Assembly (NCBI RefSeq): GCF_036964905.1
Contig: NZ_JBALHR010000001.1
Coordinates: forward strand, 496,001 to 560,000
Direction of reading: 5' to 3'
Source of the DNA: Gemmobacter denitrificans
GTDB lineage: Bacteria > Pseudomonadota > Alphaproteobacteria > Rhodobacterales > Rhodobacteraceae
Length of the DNA: 64,000 nt
Part shown: positions 1-8,282 of the stretch, one piece after another
How positions within the stretch are numbered: position 1 is the first letter of the stretch
Layout: every line of letters begins with the position of its first letter
Position numbers and translations under genes: made by a program
The notes under the pieces: generated by a model
What the model saw: the letters and a program-made list of their open reading frames with translations, nothing else
Told to the model about the DNA's origin: nothing
Databases searched by the model: none

Positions 1-1727
1 CCCAGGGTGACACGTTGACCTTCCACCATGGCCTCGGCGCCATGGCCGGGGGTTGCGCGGAATTCGGTCGCAGACGGCACATCCAGATGCGCAGCCCCTG
101 CAACCACCGCGCGGGCCAGGGGGTGTTCCGATTGCGCCTCGACCGCAGCCGCCAGACGCAGCAGATGCGGCGATGCGGGTTTCAGATCGGTCAGCACCGG
201 GCGGCCTTCGGTCAGGGTGCCGGTCTTGTCAAAGGCCACGCGGCTGACGGTGGAGAGTGTCTGCAAGGCCTCGCCGCGCCGGAACAGCACGCCCAGTTCC
301 GCTGCCCGCCCGGTGCCCACCATGATGGAAACCGGCGTGGCCAGTCCCATGGCGCAGGGACAGGCGATGATCAGCACCGACACCCCGGCCACCAGCGCCT
401 GTGTCAGCCCCGGCCCGAAGATCAGCCACAGCGCGACCGTCAGCACCGCCAGCGCCATCACCGCAGGCACGAACCACAGCGTGATGCGATCCACCAACGC
501 CTGCACCGGCAGCTTCGCGCCTTGCGCCTGTTCGACCATCGCGATGATCCGCGCCAGGACCGTATCCTGCCCGACCTGCGTGACGCGCAGCACAAGGCTG
601 CCTGTGCCGTTCACCGTGCCCCCGGTGACCGGATCGCCGGGGGCCTTGGCCACCGGCAGCGCCTCGCCCGTCAGCATCGCCTCGTCCACCGCCGATTGCC
701 CGGCCTCCACCACCCCATCCAGCGGTATGCGACCGCCGGGCAGCACCATGATCCGGTCGCCCGGTCGGATCTGGGCAATCGGGGTTTCAACCCAGCCCTC
801 CGGGCCTTCCAGCCGCGCGGTGGCAGGTTGCAACCCGATCAGCCCGGCAATGGCCGCCCCTGCCCGGCCACGGGCCTTTGCCTCCATCACCCGCCCCAGC
901 AGGATCAGGACCACGATCACCGCCGCCGCCTCGAAATAGACCGCGCGGGCGGTGGCAGGCAGAAGATGCGGCGCAAAGGTGGCCACGCTGGAATAGGCAA
1001 AGGCCGCCCCGGTGCCCACTGCCACAAGGCTGTTCATGTCGGGCGCCCCCCGCAGCAGGGCAGGAATACCCTTGACGATGAACCGCCGCCCCGGAAAGGC
1101 CAGAACCAGCGCCACCAGCACGAATTGCGCGACCCACAGCCGATCCTGCGACACAAGGCCCATCAGCCAGTGATGAAAGCCGGGCAGCATGTGCCCGCCC
1201 ATTTCGACCAGAAAGACCGGCAGCGTCAGCGCAGCCGCCAACCAGGTGTCGCGGCGCAGCTGGCGCAGTTCGGTGTCGCGGGCGGTGGGGTCGGCGCTGT
1301 CTTGCGCCGTCGCGGCAAAGCCTGCGCGGGTGACGGCGGCTGCCAACCGATCGGCGTTGGCCGCGCCGTCCCAAACCGTCACCATTGCCCGCCGCGCCGC
1401 CAGATTGGCCGAGACCGCCACCACACCGGGCTGGGCGCGCAGCACCCGCTCGACCCGGCCGGTGCAGGCGGCGCAGGTCATGCCTTCAACAGCCAGGGTG
1501 ATCTGGGTCTGCCGCGCCGGATAGCCTGCCCGCTCCAGCGCCGCCGCCAGACCGGCGGTCTGGGCCGGGGAGGCAAACCGCACTTCGGCGCTTTCATCGG
1601 CCAGATTGACCCGCGCCTCGGCCACGCCCGGCTGGGCCTTCAGCACCCGTTCGGCACGCGCCACACATGAGGCACAGGTCATTCCATCCAGCCGGAACCG
1701 GGCAGTGGCAAGCAAGGCATCATCCAT
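1..1727 (-). CDS. copA: Copper-translocating P1B-type ATPase (N-terminal part; gene runs off the left edge)
   Basis: Exports Cu(I) across the inner membrane using ATP. About 575 residues are visible and the C-terminus lies outside the window. Two heavy-metal-associated domains come first, with CASC near residues 18-21 and CAAC near 85-88. They are followed by hydrophobic segments, the actuator TGE motif (about 353), the transport-site CPC in ACPCAMG (about 456), the phosphorylation motif DKTGT (about 498) and the SEHP motif (about 530). CPC plus two CxxC domains marks the copper/silver class. I chose the ATG at 1727 because GGAGG sits five bases upstream; an in-frame ATG at 1739 lacks this. 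It is divergent from the chaperone gene copZ, and both promoters carry CueR-like boxes, so copper-induced expression is likely. No cueR gene is visible. Confidence 0.96.
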   Translation of the reverse strand, partial: MDDALLATARFRLDGMTCASCVARAERVLKAQPGVAEARVNLADESAEVRFASPAQTAGLAAALERAGYPARQTQITLAVEGMTCAACTGRVERVLRAQPGVVAVSANLAARRAMVTVWDGAANADRLAAAVTRAGFAATAQDSADPTARDTELRQLRRDTWLAAALTLPVFLVEMGGHMLPGFHHWLMGLVSQDRLWVAQFVLVALVLAFPGRRFIVKGIPALLRGAPDMNSLVAVGTGAAFAYSSVATFAPHLLPATARAVYFEAAAVIVVLILLGRVMEAKARGRAGAAIAGLIGLQPATARLEGPEGWVETPIAQIRPGDRIMVLPGGRIPLDGVVEAGQSAVDEAMLTGEALPVAKAPGDPVTGGTVNGTGSLVLRVTQVGQDTVLARIIAMVEQAQGAKLPVQALVDRITLWFVPAVMALAVLTVALWLIFGPGLTQALVAGVSVLIIACPCAMGLATPVSIMVGTGRAAELGVLFRRGEALQTLSTVSRVAFDKTGTLTEGRPVLTDLKPASPHLLRLAAAVEAQSEHPLARAVVAGAAHLDVPSATEFRATPGHGAEAMVEGQRVTL

Positions 1728-1746
1728 CGCGTCCTCCATTGCGGCC

Positions 1747-1777
1747 CATATGGGGTTTCCTGTGACTGGAAGGTCAA
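1747..1777 (-). promoter_or_regulatory. CueR-type promoter/operator driving copA
   Basis: Read on the minus strand, a -35 TTGACC (1772-1777) is separated by 19 bp from a -10-like CATATG (1747-1752). The spacer contains an imperfect CCTTCC...GGAAA dyad. A long 19-bp spacer with an ACCTTCC-type dyad is characteristic of promoters activated by the MerR-family copper sensor CueR. The start of copA lies 20 bp downstream. That it is copper-responsive is inference from the motif. Confidence 0.7.
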
Positions 1778-1793
1778 GCCCCCATCGCCCCTC

Positions 1794-1824
1794 TTGACCT
1801 TCCCCCGGCGGGAAGCCCCATATC
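1794..1824 (+). promoter_or_regulatory. CueR-type promoter/operator driving copZ
   Basis: TTGACC (1794-1799), 19 bp, then CATATC (1819-1824). The spacer holds CTTCCCCCGGCGGGAAG, a near-perfect dyad of the CueR type. It has the same spacing and nearly the same half-sites as the box facing copA, so the two genes appear to share one regulator while keeping separate promoters. Confidence 0.72.
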
Positions 1825-1852
1825 GTGCCATAGCCTTTCAGCGGAGCGTGTC

Positions 1853-2053
1853 ATGACCACCACCCTTTCCATTCCCGACATGAGCTGCGGCCATTGCCGC
1901 GCCTCGATCGAAACTGCGCTGAAGCCATTGCCCGGCGTCGCGGCGATCCGGTTCTTGCCGGAAACCCGTCAGGCGGTGATCGAGGGCGATGCCCCGCTCG
2001 CCAGCTTGATCAAGGCCCTGGACGAGATCGGATTTCCGGCCAGCCCGGCCTGA
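1853..2053 (+). CDS. copZ: Copper chaperone, heavy-metal-associated (HMA) domain protein
   Basis: This 66-residue protein is a single ferredoxin-like HMA domain. The metal-binding motif DMSCGHC (Cys at about 12 and 15) lies near the N-terminus and a GFPA segment near the end matches the usual close of HMA domains. Members of the family bind Cu(I) in the cytoplasm and hand it to CopA. The gene is divergent from copA and sits behind its own CueR-like promoter, which supports the copper role. Length is normal for CopZ. Confidence 0.9.
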   Translation: MTTTLSIPDMSCGHCRASIETALKPLPGVAAIRFLPETRQAVIEGDAPLASLIKALDEIGFPASPA

Positions 2054-2253
2054 AATGTTGCAGCCCTGCCGCAGGATTTTCAAACTGTCGCAAAATTGTG
2101 CAATTTCCTGCCGGGCGCTGTGATCCTCTCTTGATGCCCGCCTTGTTCCGACATAACTGGCGACAAAAGCGCCATGGTGCCGCCCGCAGACCGCCGCAAT
2201 GCGGGATCAGGGTTAACCGGGTGACAGATCAGCCAGTGCAACGGAGCAGTATC

Positions 2254-2388
2254 ATGGCAAAGCAGGACGCGCAGCAACAGGGCGGTGCCCAGGGGCAGCA
2301 ACAGCAGCAACAGGGCCAGGCAGGCGGGCCAACCCAGCAGCCGCAGCAGGGCGGGCAACCGATCTTCCGCGATTGGGCCGCGATCTGA
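2254..2388 (+). CDS. Small glutamine-rich protein, function unknown
   Basis: This 44-residue ORF begins with ATG, preceded by GGAG eight bases upstream. It is almost wholly Gln and Gly (about 17 Gln and 9 Gly) and ends in a different, hydrophobic/charged tail, PIFRDWAAI. The low-complexity body followed by an ordered-looking tail, plus the ribosome site, argue for a real gene. I do not recognise a family. The 200 bp between copZ and this gene hold no other ORF that I trust. It could still be a chance ORF. Confidence 0.5.
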   Translation: MAKQDAQQQGGAQGQQQQQQGQAGGPTQQPQQGGQPIFRDWAAI

Positions 2389-2492
2389 TCTACCGCCGGC
2401 TTGGCCCGCACCCGGGGCCATGAAACACGACTTGCAAGACCAGGGGCCAGCCGTCAGGTTGGCCCCGTTGCATTCAGCCCACCGGTATTCCG

Positions 2493-2834
2493 ATGCCTTC
2501 ACCCGTTTCCAGCATTCCCAATCTTGGCCCGGCCTCGGAAGCGGCCTTTGCCAAGGCAGGGATCCACTCGGCCGAAGAAATCCGCGCCATGGGGCCGGAT
2601 GCCGCCTATCTGGCCCTACTGCGCGCAGGCACGCCACCGCATTTCATCGGCTATTATGTGCTGGTGATGGGGTTGCAGGGCCGCCCGTGGAATGATTGCA
2701 AGGGCGATGAGAAAAAGGCGCTGCGCCAACGGTTTGATGCGATCAAGGCCGAAGGGCTGCAAGCTGCGGCCCCGTCTGGCCTGCCCCGCGATCTGGAGGC
2801 GGCGCTGAACGCGCTCGGGGTGCGGGCCAAATGA
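2493..2834 (+). CDS. TfoX C-terminal domain protein
   Basis: This 113-residue protein has the TfoX C-terminal helix-hairpin-like domain at its front: IPNLGPASEAAFAKAGI, then AEEIRAMGPDAAYLAL, then a GRPWND motif at about 68-73. In gamma-proteobacteria full-length TfoX/Sxy activates competence genes. Here only the C-terminal domain is present, as in many alphaproteobacterial stand-alone proteins whose role is not known, so a competence role should not be assumed. A strong hairpin follows the stop codon by two bases. Convergent with ndk. Confidence 0.85.
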   Translation: MPSPVSSIPNLGPASEAAFAKAGIHSAEEIRAMGPDAAYLALLRAGTPPHFIGYYVLVMGLQGRPWNDCKGDEKKALRQRFDAIKAEGLQAAAPSGLPRDLEAALNALGVRAK

Positions 2835-2836
2835 AA

Positions 2837-2858
2837 GGGCCGCCCCGAAGGGCGGCCC
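2837..2858. terminator. Hairpin terminator between tfoX-like gene and ndk
   Basis: Perfect 9-bp stem GGGCCGCCC / GGGCGGCCC with a CGAA tetraloop, lying between two convergent genes (stops at 2834 and 2881). There is no long T-run, but position and strength suit a shared bidirectional terminator. Confidence 0.7.
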
Positions 2859-2880
2859 CCGATCAGACAGGTGGCTGAAA

Positions 2881-3303
2881 TCAGCCGACCAGTTCCAGAC
2901 CCGAGAAGAAGAACGCGATCTCGCGCGCGGCCGAAGCCTCGCTGTCGGAACCGTGAACCGAGTTTTCGCCCTTGGACAGCGCGAATTCCTTGCGGATGGT
3001 GCCTTCGGCAGCGGCGGCCGGATCGGTCGCGCCCATCACTTCACGGTTCTTGGCAATGGCGCCTTCGCCTTCCAGAACCTGCAGAACCACCGGTTCCGAG
3101 ATCATGAAAGCCACCAGTTCGCCATAGAAGGGGCGTTCCTTGTGCTCGGCATAGAATTCGCCAGCCTGGGCTGCGGTCAGCTGCACGCGCTTGGAGGCGA
3201 CAACGCGCAGGCCGGCCTCTTCGAACTTGGCAACGATCTTGCCAGTCAGGTTGCGCTTGGTGGCGTCGGGCTTGATGATCGACAGGGTGCGTTCGATGGC
3301 CAT
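2881..3303 (-). CDS. ndk: Nucleoside-diphosphate kinase
   Basis: Transfers the gamma phosphate from ATP to nucleoside diphosphates through a phosphohistidine, balancing NTP and dNTP pools in the cytoplasm. The 140-residue length is typical. The N-terminus IERTLSIIKPDA, the VMGATDP segment (about 89-95) and the active-site NSVHGSDS with His117 are all visible. The start at 3303 is preceded by GGAGA at good spacing; an upstream extension of the frame to 3387 has no support. Confidence 0.98.
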   Translation of the reverse strand: MAIERTLSIIKPDATKRNLTGKIVAKFEEAGLRVVASKRVQLTAAQAGEFYAEHKERPFYGELVAFMISEPVVLQVLEGEGAIAKNREVMGATDPAAAAEGTIRKEFALSKGENSVHGSDSEASAAREIAFFFSGLELVG

Positions 3304-3414
3304 GGGGCTCTCCGTGGGTTGGGCGCGGATTGCGCCGGAATGGGATGGCTGGGCTGCTAGCACGGGCAGATGACAAAGAAAAGGCACCGCCCGCCCTACG
3401 AACGTCGCGCAAAG

Positions 3415-3726
3415 TCAGTCCTCAAAGTCAGAGGGATCGAATGCGCGCCGCTCGATCTCGCGGATCTTTTCATAGGGCGTGCCCTTCACAGCGCGGCGCA
3501 CGGCCACCTCTGCGGCATCATAGTCTTCGACATCAAAGCCGAAATTCACCTCTCCTGCACCGATCTCGGCACCGACCCATTCGCCCAAGCTTTCCGCTTC
3601 CAAGGCGGCCTCAATCAATTCCATCGCTGCATTCCGAAAATCCAGCGCGCCTGGCGGAAAATCTTGCGACGGGTCGACCCCCGGAATGTCCTTGTAGTCA
3701 TAGAATATCTCGATGCTTTTCATCAT
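3415..3726 (-). CDS. Acidic hypothetical protein
   Basis: A 103-residue acidic protein that I do not recognise. It has no signal peptide, membrane segment or cysteine motif. It contains a Gly/Glu-rich middle (EWVGAEIGAGEVNFGFDVED) and an acidic C-terminus. GAGG seven bases before the ATG at 3726 supports this start (tandem ATG codons). The gene lies 111 bp upstream of ndk on the same strand and is divergent from the ABC-F gene. Confidence 0.65.
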   Translation of the reverse strand: MMKSIEIFYDYKDIPGVDPSQDFPPGALDFRNAAMELIEAALEAESLGEWVGAEIGAGEVNFGFDVEDYDAAEVAVRRAVKGTPYEKIREIERRAFDPSDFED

Positions 3727-3888
3727 GGCTACACCTCGCTCTGGCGCCTTACACACTGCGGTAAACTTGGTCAGAGACTGTGTCAACGCGGGGACCGATT
3801 GATGAAAATACTTGGGCCATGGCGGTCCTCGGCAGTCCATCCATCGCCCACATTGACATCCGGCGAGTGACACGGCATCCCCCGCCCC

Positions 3889-5736
3889 ATGCTGCGCATC
3901 TCAGACATCACCTATTCCGTCGAAGGCCGTCCCCTGTTCGAAGGGGCTTCGGCCACCATTCCCACTGGCCACAAGGTCGGCCTTGTCGGGCGCAATGGCG
4001 CGGGCAAGACCACGCTGTTCCGCCTGATCCGGGGCGAACTGGCGCTGGAGGGGGGCGAGATTTCCATTCCCGCCCGCGCCCGCATCGGCGGTGTGGCGCA
4101 GGAAGTGCCATCGTCCGCCACATCGCTGATCGACACGGTGCTGCAGGCCGATACCGAACGCAGCGCGCTGCTGGCCGAGGCGGATACCGCGACCGACGCA
4201 CATCGGATTGCCGAAATCCAGACCCGGCTGGCCGATATCGACGCCTGGAGCGCCGAGGGCCGCGCCAGCGCGATCCTGCGGGGCCTGGGATTTGATGCCG
4301 AGGCGCAGCTGCGCCCCTGTTCCGATTTCTCGGGCGGGTGGCGGATGCGGGTGGCGCTGGCAGGCGTGCTGTTTGCCCAGCCCGATTACCTGCTGCTGGA
4401 CGAACCGACCAACTATCTGGATCTGGAAGGCGCGCTCTGGCTGGAGGCCTATCTGCAGAAATACCCCCATACGGTGCTGATCATCAGCCACGACCGGGGC
4501 CTGTTGAACCGCGCCGTGCAGGGCATCCTGCATCTGGACAATCGCAAACTGACCTATTGGCAGGGCGGATATGACCAGTTTGCCCGCCAGATGGCCGAAC
4601 GCCGCGCCGTTCAGGCCGCCGAGGCCAAGAAGGTGGAAGCGCGGCGCGCACATCTGCAAAGCTTTGTGGACCGGTTCAAGGCCAAGGCATCCAAGGCCGT
4701 ACAGGCGCAAAGCCGGGTCAAGATGCTGGAAAAGCTGACGCCGATCACCGCGCCCGAAGAAGCGCGCAAGATGGTGTTCACCTTCCCCGCCCCCGAAGAG
4801 CTGTCGCCCCCCATCGTGAACATGGAAGCCGCCTCGGTCGGCTATGGCGCGAAACCGGTGCTGCGCAACCTGTCGCTGCGCATTGATCAGGATGACCGCA
4901 TCGCGCTGCTGGGCCGCAACGGTGAAGGAAAATCCACGCTTTCCAAATTGTTGGCTGGCAAACTTCAGACAATGGGCGGCACGCTGCATCGCCATTCCAA
5001 ACTGCGGATCGGCTTTTTCGCCCAGCATCAGGTGGAAGAGCTGCACGTCGATGAAACGCCGCTGCAGCATGTGCAGCGGCTGCGCCCCGACGAACATCAG
5101 GCAAAGCTGCGCGCAAGGCTGGCTGGCTTTGGCCTGATGGCAGAACAGGCCGAAACGGTGGTGGCGCGGCTGTCAGGCGGACAGAAGGCGCGGCTGTCGC
5201 TGCTGCTGGCCACGATCGACGCGCCGCATCTTCTGATCCTGGACGAACCGACCAACCACCTGGACATCGAAAGCCGCGAAGCTCTGGTCGAGGCGCTGAC
5301 CGAATATTCCGGCGCGGTGATCCTGGTCAGCCATGACATGCACCTTCTGGGGTTGGTGGCCGACCGGCTCTGGCTGGTGAAGGGCGGCGCGGTCACCCCT
5401 CATGACCGCGATCTGGAAACCTATCGCGGTGAATTGCTGGCCGGCGACGAACCGGCCAAACCCGCCAAACCGGCAGAGAAGCCGAAAAAAGCGAGCCGCG
5501 ATGAGGTTCTGGCCCTGCGTGCCGAAGTGCGCAAATGCGAGGACCGGCTGGCCAAGCTGAATGACATGCGCGACAAGCTGGCCGCCAAACTGGCTGACCC
5601 GGAACTGTATGAAGACAGTCGCAAGGGCGATCTGGCGGTCTGGAACAAGAAATATGCCGAAGTGATGGACGCGCTCGACCGGGCCGAGGCGATGTGGCTG
5701 GACGCGCAAGAGGCGCTGGAGAATTCTGGCGCCTGA
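3889..5736 (+). CDS. ABC-F family ATPase (YheS/Uup-like), ribosome-associated
   Basis: A 615-residue soluble protein with two ABC domains and no membrane segments. The first has Walker A GRNGAGKTT (about 34-42) and LLLDEPTNYLDLE. The second has GRNGEGKST, LSGGQKARL and LILDEPTNHLDIE. A Lys/Arg-rich linker lies between them and a charged, probably coiled-coil C-terminal tail (about 520-610) follows. ABC-F proteins act on the ribosome E site rather than in transport. Length and the C-terminal coiled coil fit the YheS/Uup groups; I cannot separate these by reading. No clear Shine-Dalgarno sequence precedes the ATG. Confidence 0.93.
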   Translation: MLRISDITYSVEGRPLFEGASATIPTGHKVGLVGRNGAGKTTLFRLIRGELALEGGEISIPARARIGGVAQEVPSSATSLIDTVLQADTERSALLAEADTATDAHRIAEIQTRLADIDAWSAEGRASAILRGLGFDAEAQLRPCSDFSGGWRMRVALAGVLFAQPDYLLLDEPTNYLDLEGALWLEAYLQKYPHTVLIISHDRGLLNRAVQGILHLDNRKLTYWQGGYDQFARQMAERRAVQAAEAKKVEARRAHLQSFVDRFKAKASKAVQAQSRVKMLEKLTPITAPEEARKMVFTFPAPEELSPPIVNMEAASVGYGAKPVLRNLSLRIDQDDRIALLGRNGEGKSTLSKLLAGKLQTMGGTLHRHSKLRIGFFAQHQVEELHVDETPLQHVQRLRPDEHQAKLRARLAGFGLMAEQAETVVARLSGGQKARLSLLLATIDAPHLLILDEPTNHLDIESREALVEALTEYSGAVILVSHDMHLLGLVADRLWLVKGGAVTPHDRDLETYRGELLAGDEPAKPAKPAEKPKKASRDEVLALRAEVRKCEDRLAKLNDMRDKLAAKLADPELYEDSRKGDLAVWNKKYAEVMDALDRAEAMWLDAQEALENSGA

Positions 5737-5849
5737 AGGCAAGGGGGATGGCGCGCAAATATGCTGCGCGCCAATGCACAGAACGCAGACTTGATTGCAG
5801 TACGGTGCGAAGGCACATGGATGGCAGACGCATATGAAAGGGCTCTGCC

Positions 5850-6461
5850 ATGACCAACGCGACCATCGAAAGCCTGAAGAAACGCCGCACCCAATATGCC
5901 CTGGGCCGCACCAGCAGCCTGTCGGCAGACCAGATCGAGGCGCTGGTGAAAGAGGCGATCCGCCTTGCGCCTTCGTCCTTCAATTCGCAATCCTCGCGCG
6001 CCGTCATCCTGTTCGGGGCGGCCTCGGATCAGTTCTGGGCGCTTACGACCGAGGCGCTGCGCGCCGTGGTCCCGGCCGAGAATTTCGCGCCGACCGAAGC
6101 CAAGCTGAAATCCTTTGCCGCAGGTCTGGGCACGGTGCTGTTCTACGAAGATCAGTCGGTCGTGGCCGATCTGCAGGCGAAATTCGCGCTTTATGCCGAC
6201 AATTTCCCGGTCTGGTCGGAACAATCGGCCGGGATGGCGCAGCTTGCGGTCTGGACTGCGCTGGCGGATGCCGGTCTGGGGGCCAGCCTGCAGCATTACA
6301 ACCCGCTGGCCGATGCCGCTGCCGCAAAGGCCTTTGGCGTGCCGGAAAGCTGGAAACTGCGGGCGCAGATGCCCTTCGGGTCCAATGAAGCGCCTTTCGG
6401 CGACAAGGCCTTCATGGATGACGCGGCCCGCTTCAAGACCTTCCACGCCGCAACCGCCTGA
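5850..6461 (+). CDS. Nitroreductase family protein (Frm2/CinD-like)
   Basis: A 203-residue FMN-dependent oxidoreductase-like protein. The N-terminal RRTQYALG segment and PSSFNSQSSR (about 49-58) are the FMN-binding signature of the fatty-acid-repression/Frm2 branch of nitroreductases, and a long central region ends in FGSNEAPFGDK. Family members reduce nitro- or quinone-type compounds with NAD(P)H; the natural substrate is not evident. The gene stands alone with about 110 bp on its left and is followed closely by the MarC gene. Confidence 0.87.
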   Translation: MTNATIESLKKRRTQYALGRTSSLSADQIEALVKEAIRLAPSSFNSQSSRAVILFGAASDQFWALTTEALRAVVPAENFAPTEAKLKSFAAGLGTVLFYEDQSVVADLQAKFALYADNFPVWSEQSAGMAQLAVWTALADAGLGASLQHYNPLADAAAAKAFGVPESWKLRAQMPFGSNEAPFGDKAFMDDAARFKTFHAATA

Positions 6462-6535
6462 TCTGGCCCCCATCTGCAGGATTGCCTTCGCGGGCGATCC
6501 GCGCCACCATGCCCCGGCAGACAACAGGCCGGGGC

Positions 6536-7153
6536 ATGGTAACCACTTCCTTTCTCATCACCGCGACCGCCACCCTGTTCGTGGTGATCGATCCGCCCGG
6601 CCTTGTGCCGCTGTTCATTGCCCTGACGCGGGGCATGAGCGTGGAACGTCGCCGCCGTCTGGCCACCCGCGCCTGCATCATTGCCATCGGCATCTTGGCC
6701 GCCTTTGCGGTGGCGGGTGAGGCGCTTCTGGGCTTTATCGGCATTTCGATGCCCGCCTTCCGCATTGCCGGTGGCATTCTGCTGTTCCTGACGGCGCTGG
6801 ACATGCTGTTTGAACGTCGCACCCAGCGGCGCGAGGGCCAGCACGCCGAACCCGATCATGATCCATCGGTCTTTCCGCTGGCCACCCCCTTGATCGCCGG
6901 GTCGGGGGCGATTGCCACCATGATCCTGCTGGTTGGTCAGGCGGGGGGCGGTGCACTTGGCATGGCTGCGGCCATTGGCGTGATGCTGCTGGTCATGGCC
7001 ACGACCTATGCCTTCCTGCTGGCAGCCCCGCCGCTGGAACGGATGCTGGGCCGCACCGGCACCATCGTGATCACGCGGTTGCTGGGCATGTTGCTGGCCG
7101 CGCTTTCGGTGCAATTCGTGATCGACGGCATCCGGGGCACCGGTCTGATCTGA
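6536..7153 (+). CDS. MarC family integral membrane protein
   Basis: A 205-residue protein with about six hydrophobic segments. It shows the MarC-type N-terminus (VVIDPPGLVPLFIALT, about 17-32), a polar loop DPSVFPLATPLIAGSGAI that matches the family's second conserved repeat, and a C-terminal LGMLLAALSVQFVIDGI segment. MarC proteins were first linked to multiple antibiotic resistance, but that link has not held and their function is unknown. I chose the ATG at 6536 because the extension back to 6482 adds an unrelated basic leader; 205 residues is the usual length. Confidence 0.9.
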   Translation: MVTTSFLITATATLFVVIDPPGLVPLFIALTRGMSVERRRRLATRACIIAIGILAAFAVAGEALLGFIGISMPAFRIAGGILLFLTALDMLFERRTQRREGQHAEPDHDPSVFPLATPLIAGSGAIATMILLVGQAGGGALGMAAAIGVMLLVMATTYAFLLAAPPLERMLGRTGTIVITRLLGMLLAALSVQFVIDGIRGTGLI

Positions 7154-7228
7154 TTGCGCGCGCAAGGCCCACCGCTTGACCTGCCTGCCCCCCAACCCCA
7201 CCATCTGTATTGTCGATTGGAGAGTGCC

Positions 7229-7801
7229 ATGGAAACCGACATGACCGCCCGCGTGATCTATCTGAGCCTGATCCTGGCATCGCTGGGCGGATGGTTCATT
7301 GCAGAGTTTCGTGGCCGGATGGGGCAAGGGACGCGGATGTTGCTGGCATGGGGCGCAATCTTCGTGGCGGTCATGGCCGGCTATGGCATCTTTACCGATC
7401 TGCGCAGCTCGCAGGTTACCCAACAGCGCGCCGAAGGCGACAGCATCACCGTTCAACGCCAGCCTGACGGGCATTTCTATCTGGTGCTGGAGGTGGACGG
7501 CCAACCGATTGAATTCATGGTCGATACCGGGGCCAGCAATATTGTTCTGGGGTCCGATGTTGCAGAGGATCTGGGCATCGACACCGCCGGTCTGGCCTAT
7601 CTGGGCGAAGCCAGCACCGCCAATGGCGTGGTGCGCACGGCAAGGGTCCGGCTGGAGACGGTCCGGCTTGGTCCCTTTACCGACACCCGCGTCGCCGCCT
7701 ATGTCACCGATGGCCAGATGGACGGCGCATTGCTGGGCATGGATTACCTGCGGCATTTCCGCATGGAGATTGACGGCAACCAGATGGTGCTGCAGCGCTA
7801 G
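7229..7801 (+). CDS. Retropepsin-like aspartic protease, membrane-anchored (TIGR02281 type)
   Basis: A 190-residue protein. Two N-terminal hydrophobic segments (about 8-20 and 31-50) anchor it in the membrane. They are followed by a soluble domain with the catalytic EFMVDTGASNIVLG motif (about 98-111) and LLGMDYLRHF near the end, the second landmark of clan AA proteases. Such proteins are single-domain aspartic proteases acting as dimers in the periplasm; substrates are unknown. GGAGAG just upstream supports the ATG at 7229. Confidence 0.88.
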   Translation: METDMTARVIYLSLILASLGGWFIAEFRGRMGQGTRMLLAWGAIFVAVMAGYGIFTDLRSSQVTQQRAEGDSITVQRQPDGHFYLVLEVDGQPIEFMVDTGASNIVLGSDVAEDLGIDTAGLAYLGEASTANGVVRTARVRLETVRLGPFTDTRVAAYVTDGQMDGALLGMDYLRHFRMEIDGNQMVLQR

Positions 7802-7817
7802 CCCCGATCAGCGCAGC

Positions 7818-8282
7818 TTACTCCGGTTTGCGTTCTGTCTTCATCTGCCAGCGCCCGGTTTCTTCTGACCAGTATTGCGCATGCAGACCTTCGGCGGTGA
7901 TGGATTTCCACAGCCCCCGCGCCGCGTTCACCGCGCCTTCATCCTGCCCGTCGAACAGGACCCAAAGCCGTTCAAGCCCTGCTGCCTCACCCGGCAGGGG
8001 CTGCGCGCCGTCGATCAGCATCACCGCCTGCGCCCGGTTCGTACCTTCCCCCAGGCCCAGCAGCACAGGTTGGTCTGCATCTTGCGGACCACCTTCGCGG
8101 CCATGCGGCAGAAACCCCTCCTCCGGGCCCAGCCAGAGTTTTTCATCCAGCCAGTCCAGCCGGGCGGCATCCGTGCCACGGATCATCACCCGCCACCCTG
8201 CCCCAAGCGCGCGCCCGGCCAGGGTGGCCACCGTATCGGCCACCGAGGACCGGGTGATGTGATAGAACAGGACAAGCGCCAT
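7818..8282 (-). CDS. holC: DNA polymerase III subunit chi
   Basis: A 154-residue chi subunit, which links the clamp-loader complex to single-strand binding protein. The N-terminal FYHITRSSVADTVATLAGRALGAG, the central DxxLW segment and the LERLWVLFDG segment match the alphaproteobacterial HolC family. Its ATG overlaps the pepA stop by one base (TGATG), so the two genes are translationally coupled. pepA-holC adjacency is common in alphaproteobacteria. Confidence 0.93.
   Translation of the reverse strand: MALVLFYHITRSSVADTVATLAGRALGAGWRVMIRGTDAARLDWLDEKLWLGPEEGFLPHGREGGPQDADQPVLLGLGEGTNRAQAVMLIDGAQPLPGEAAGLERLWVLFDGQDEGAVNAARGLWKSITAEGLHAQYWSEETGRWQMKTERKPE

Noticed and set aside
15..1670. A 551-codon plus-strand open frame opposite copA
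   Set aside because: Arg/Gln/His/Pro-rich composition typical of the antisense of a high-GC gene; copA on the minus strand has full family motifs.
2493..2834. A competence regulator (TfoX/Sxy)
   Set aside because: Only the C-terminal TfoX domain is present; the N-terminal domain is absent, so a competence role is not supported.
3727..3888. A short gene or leader peptide before the ABC-F ATPase
   Set aside because: No ORF with a ribosome site and plausible composition was found in the 162-bp divergent gap.
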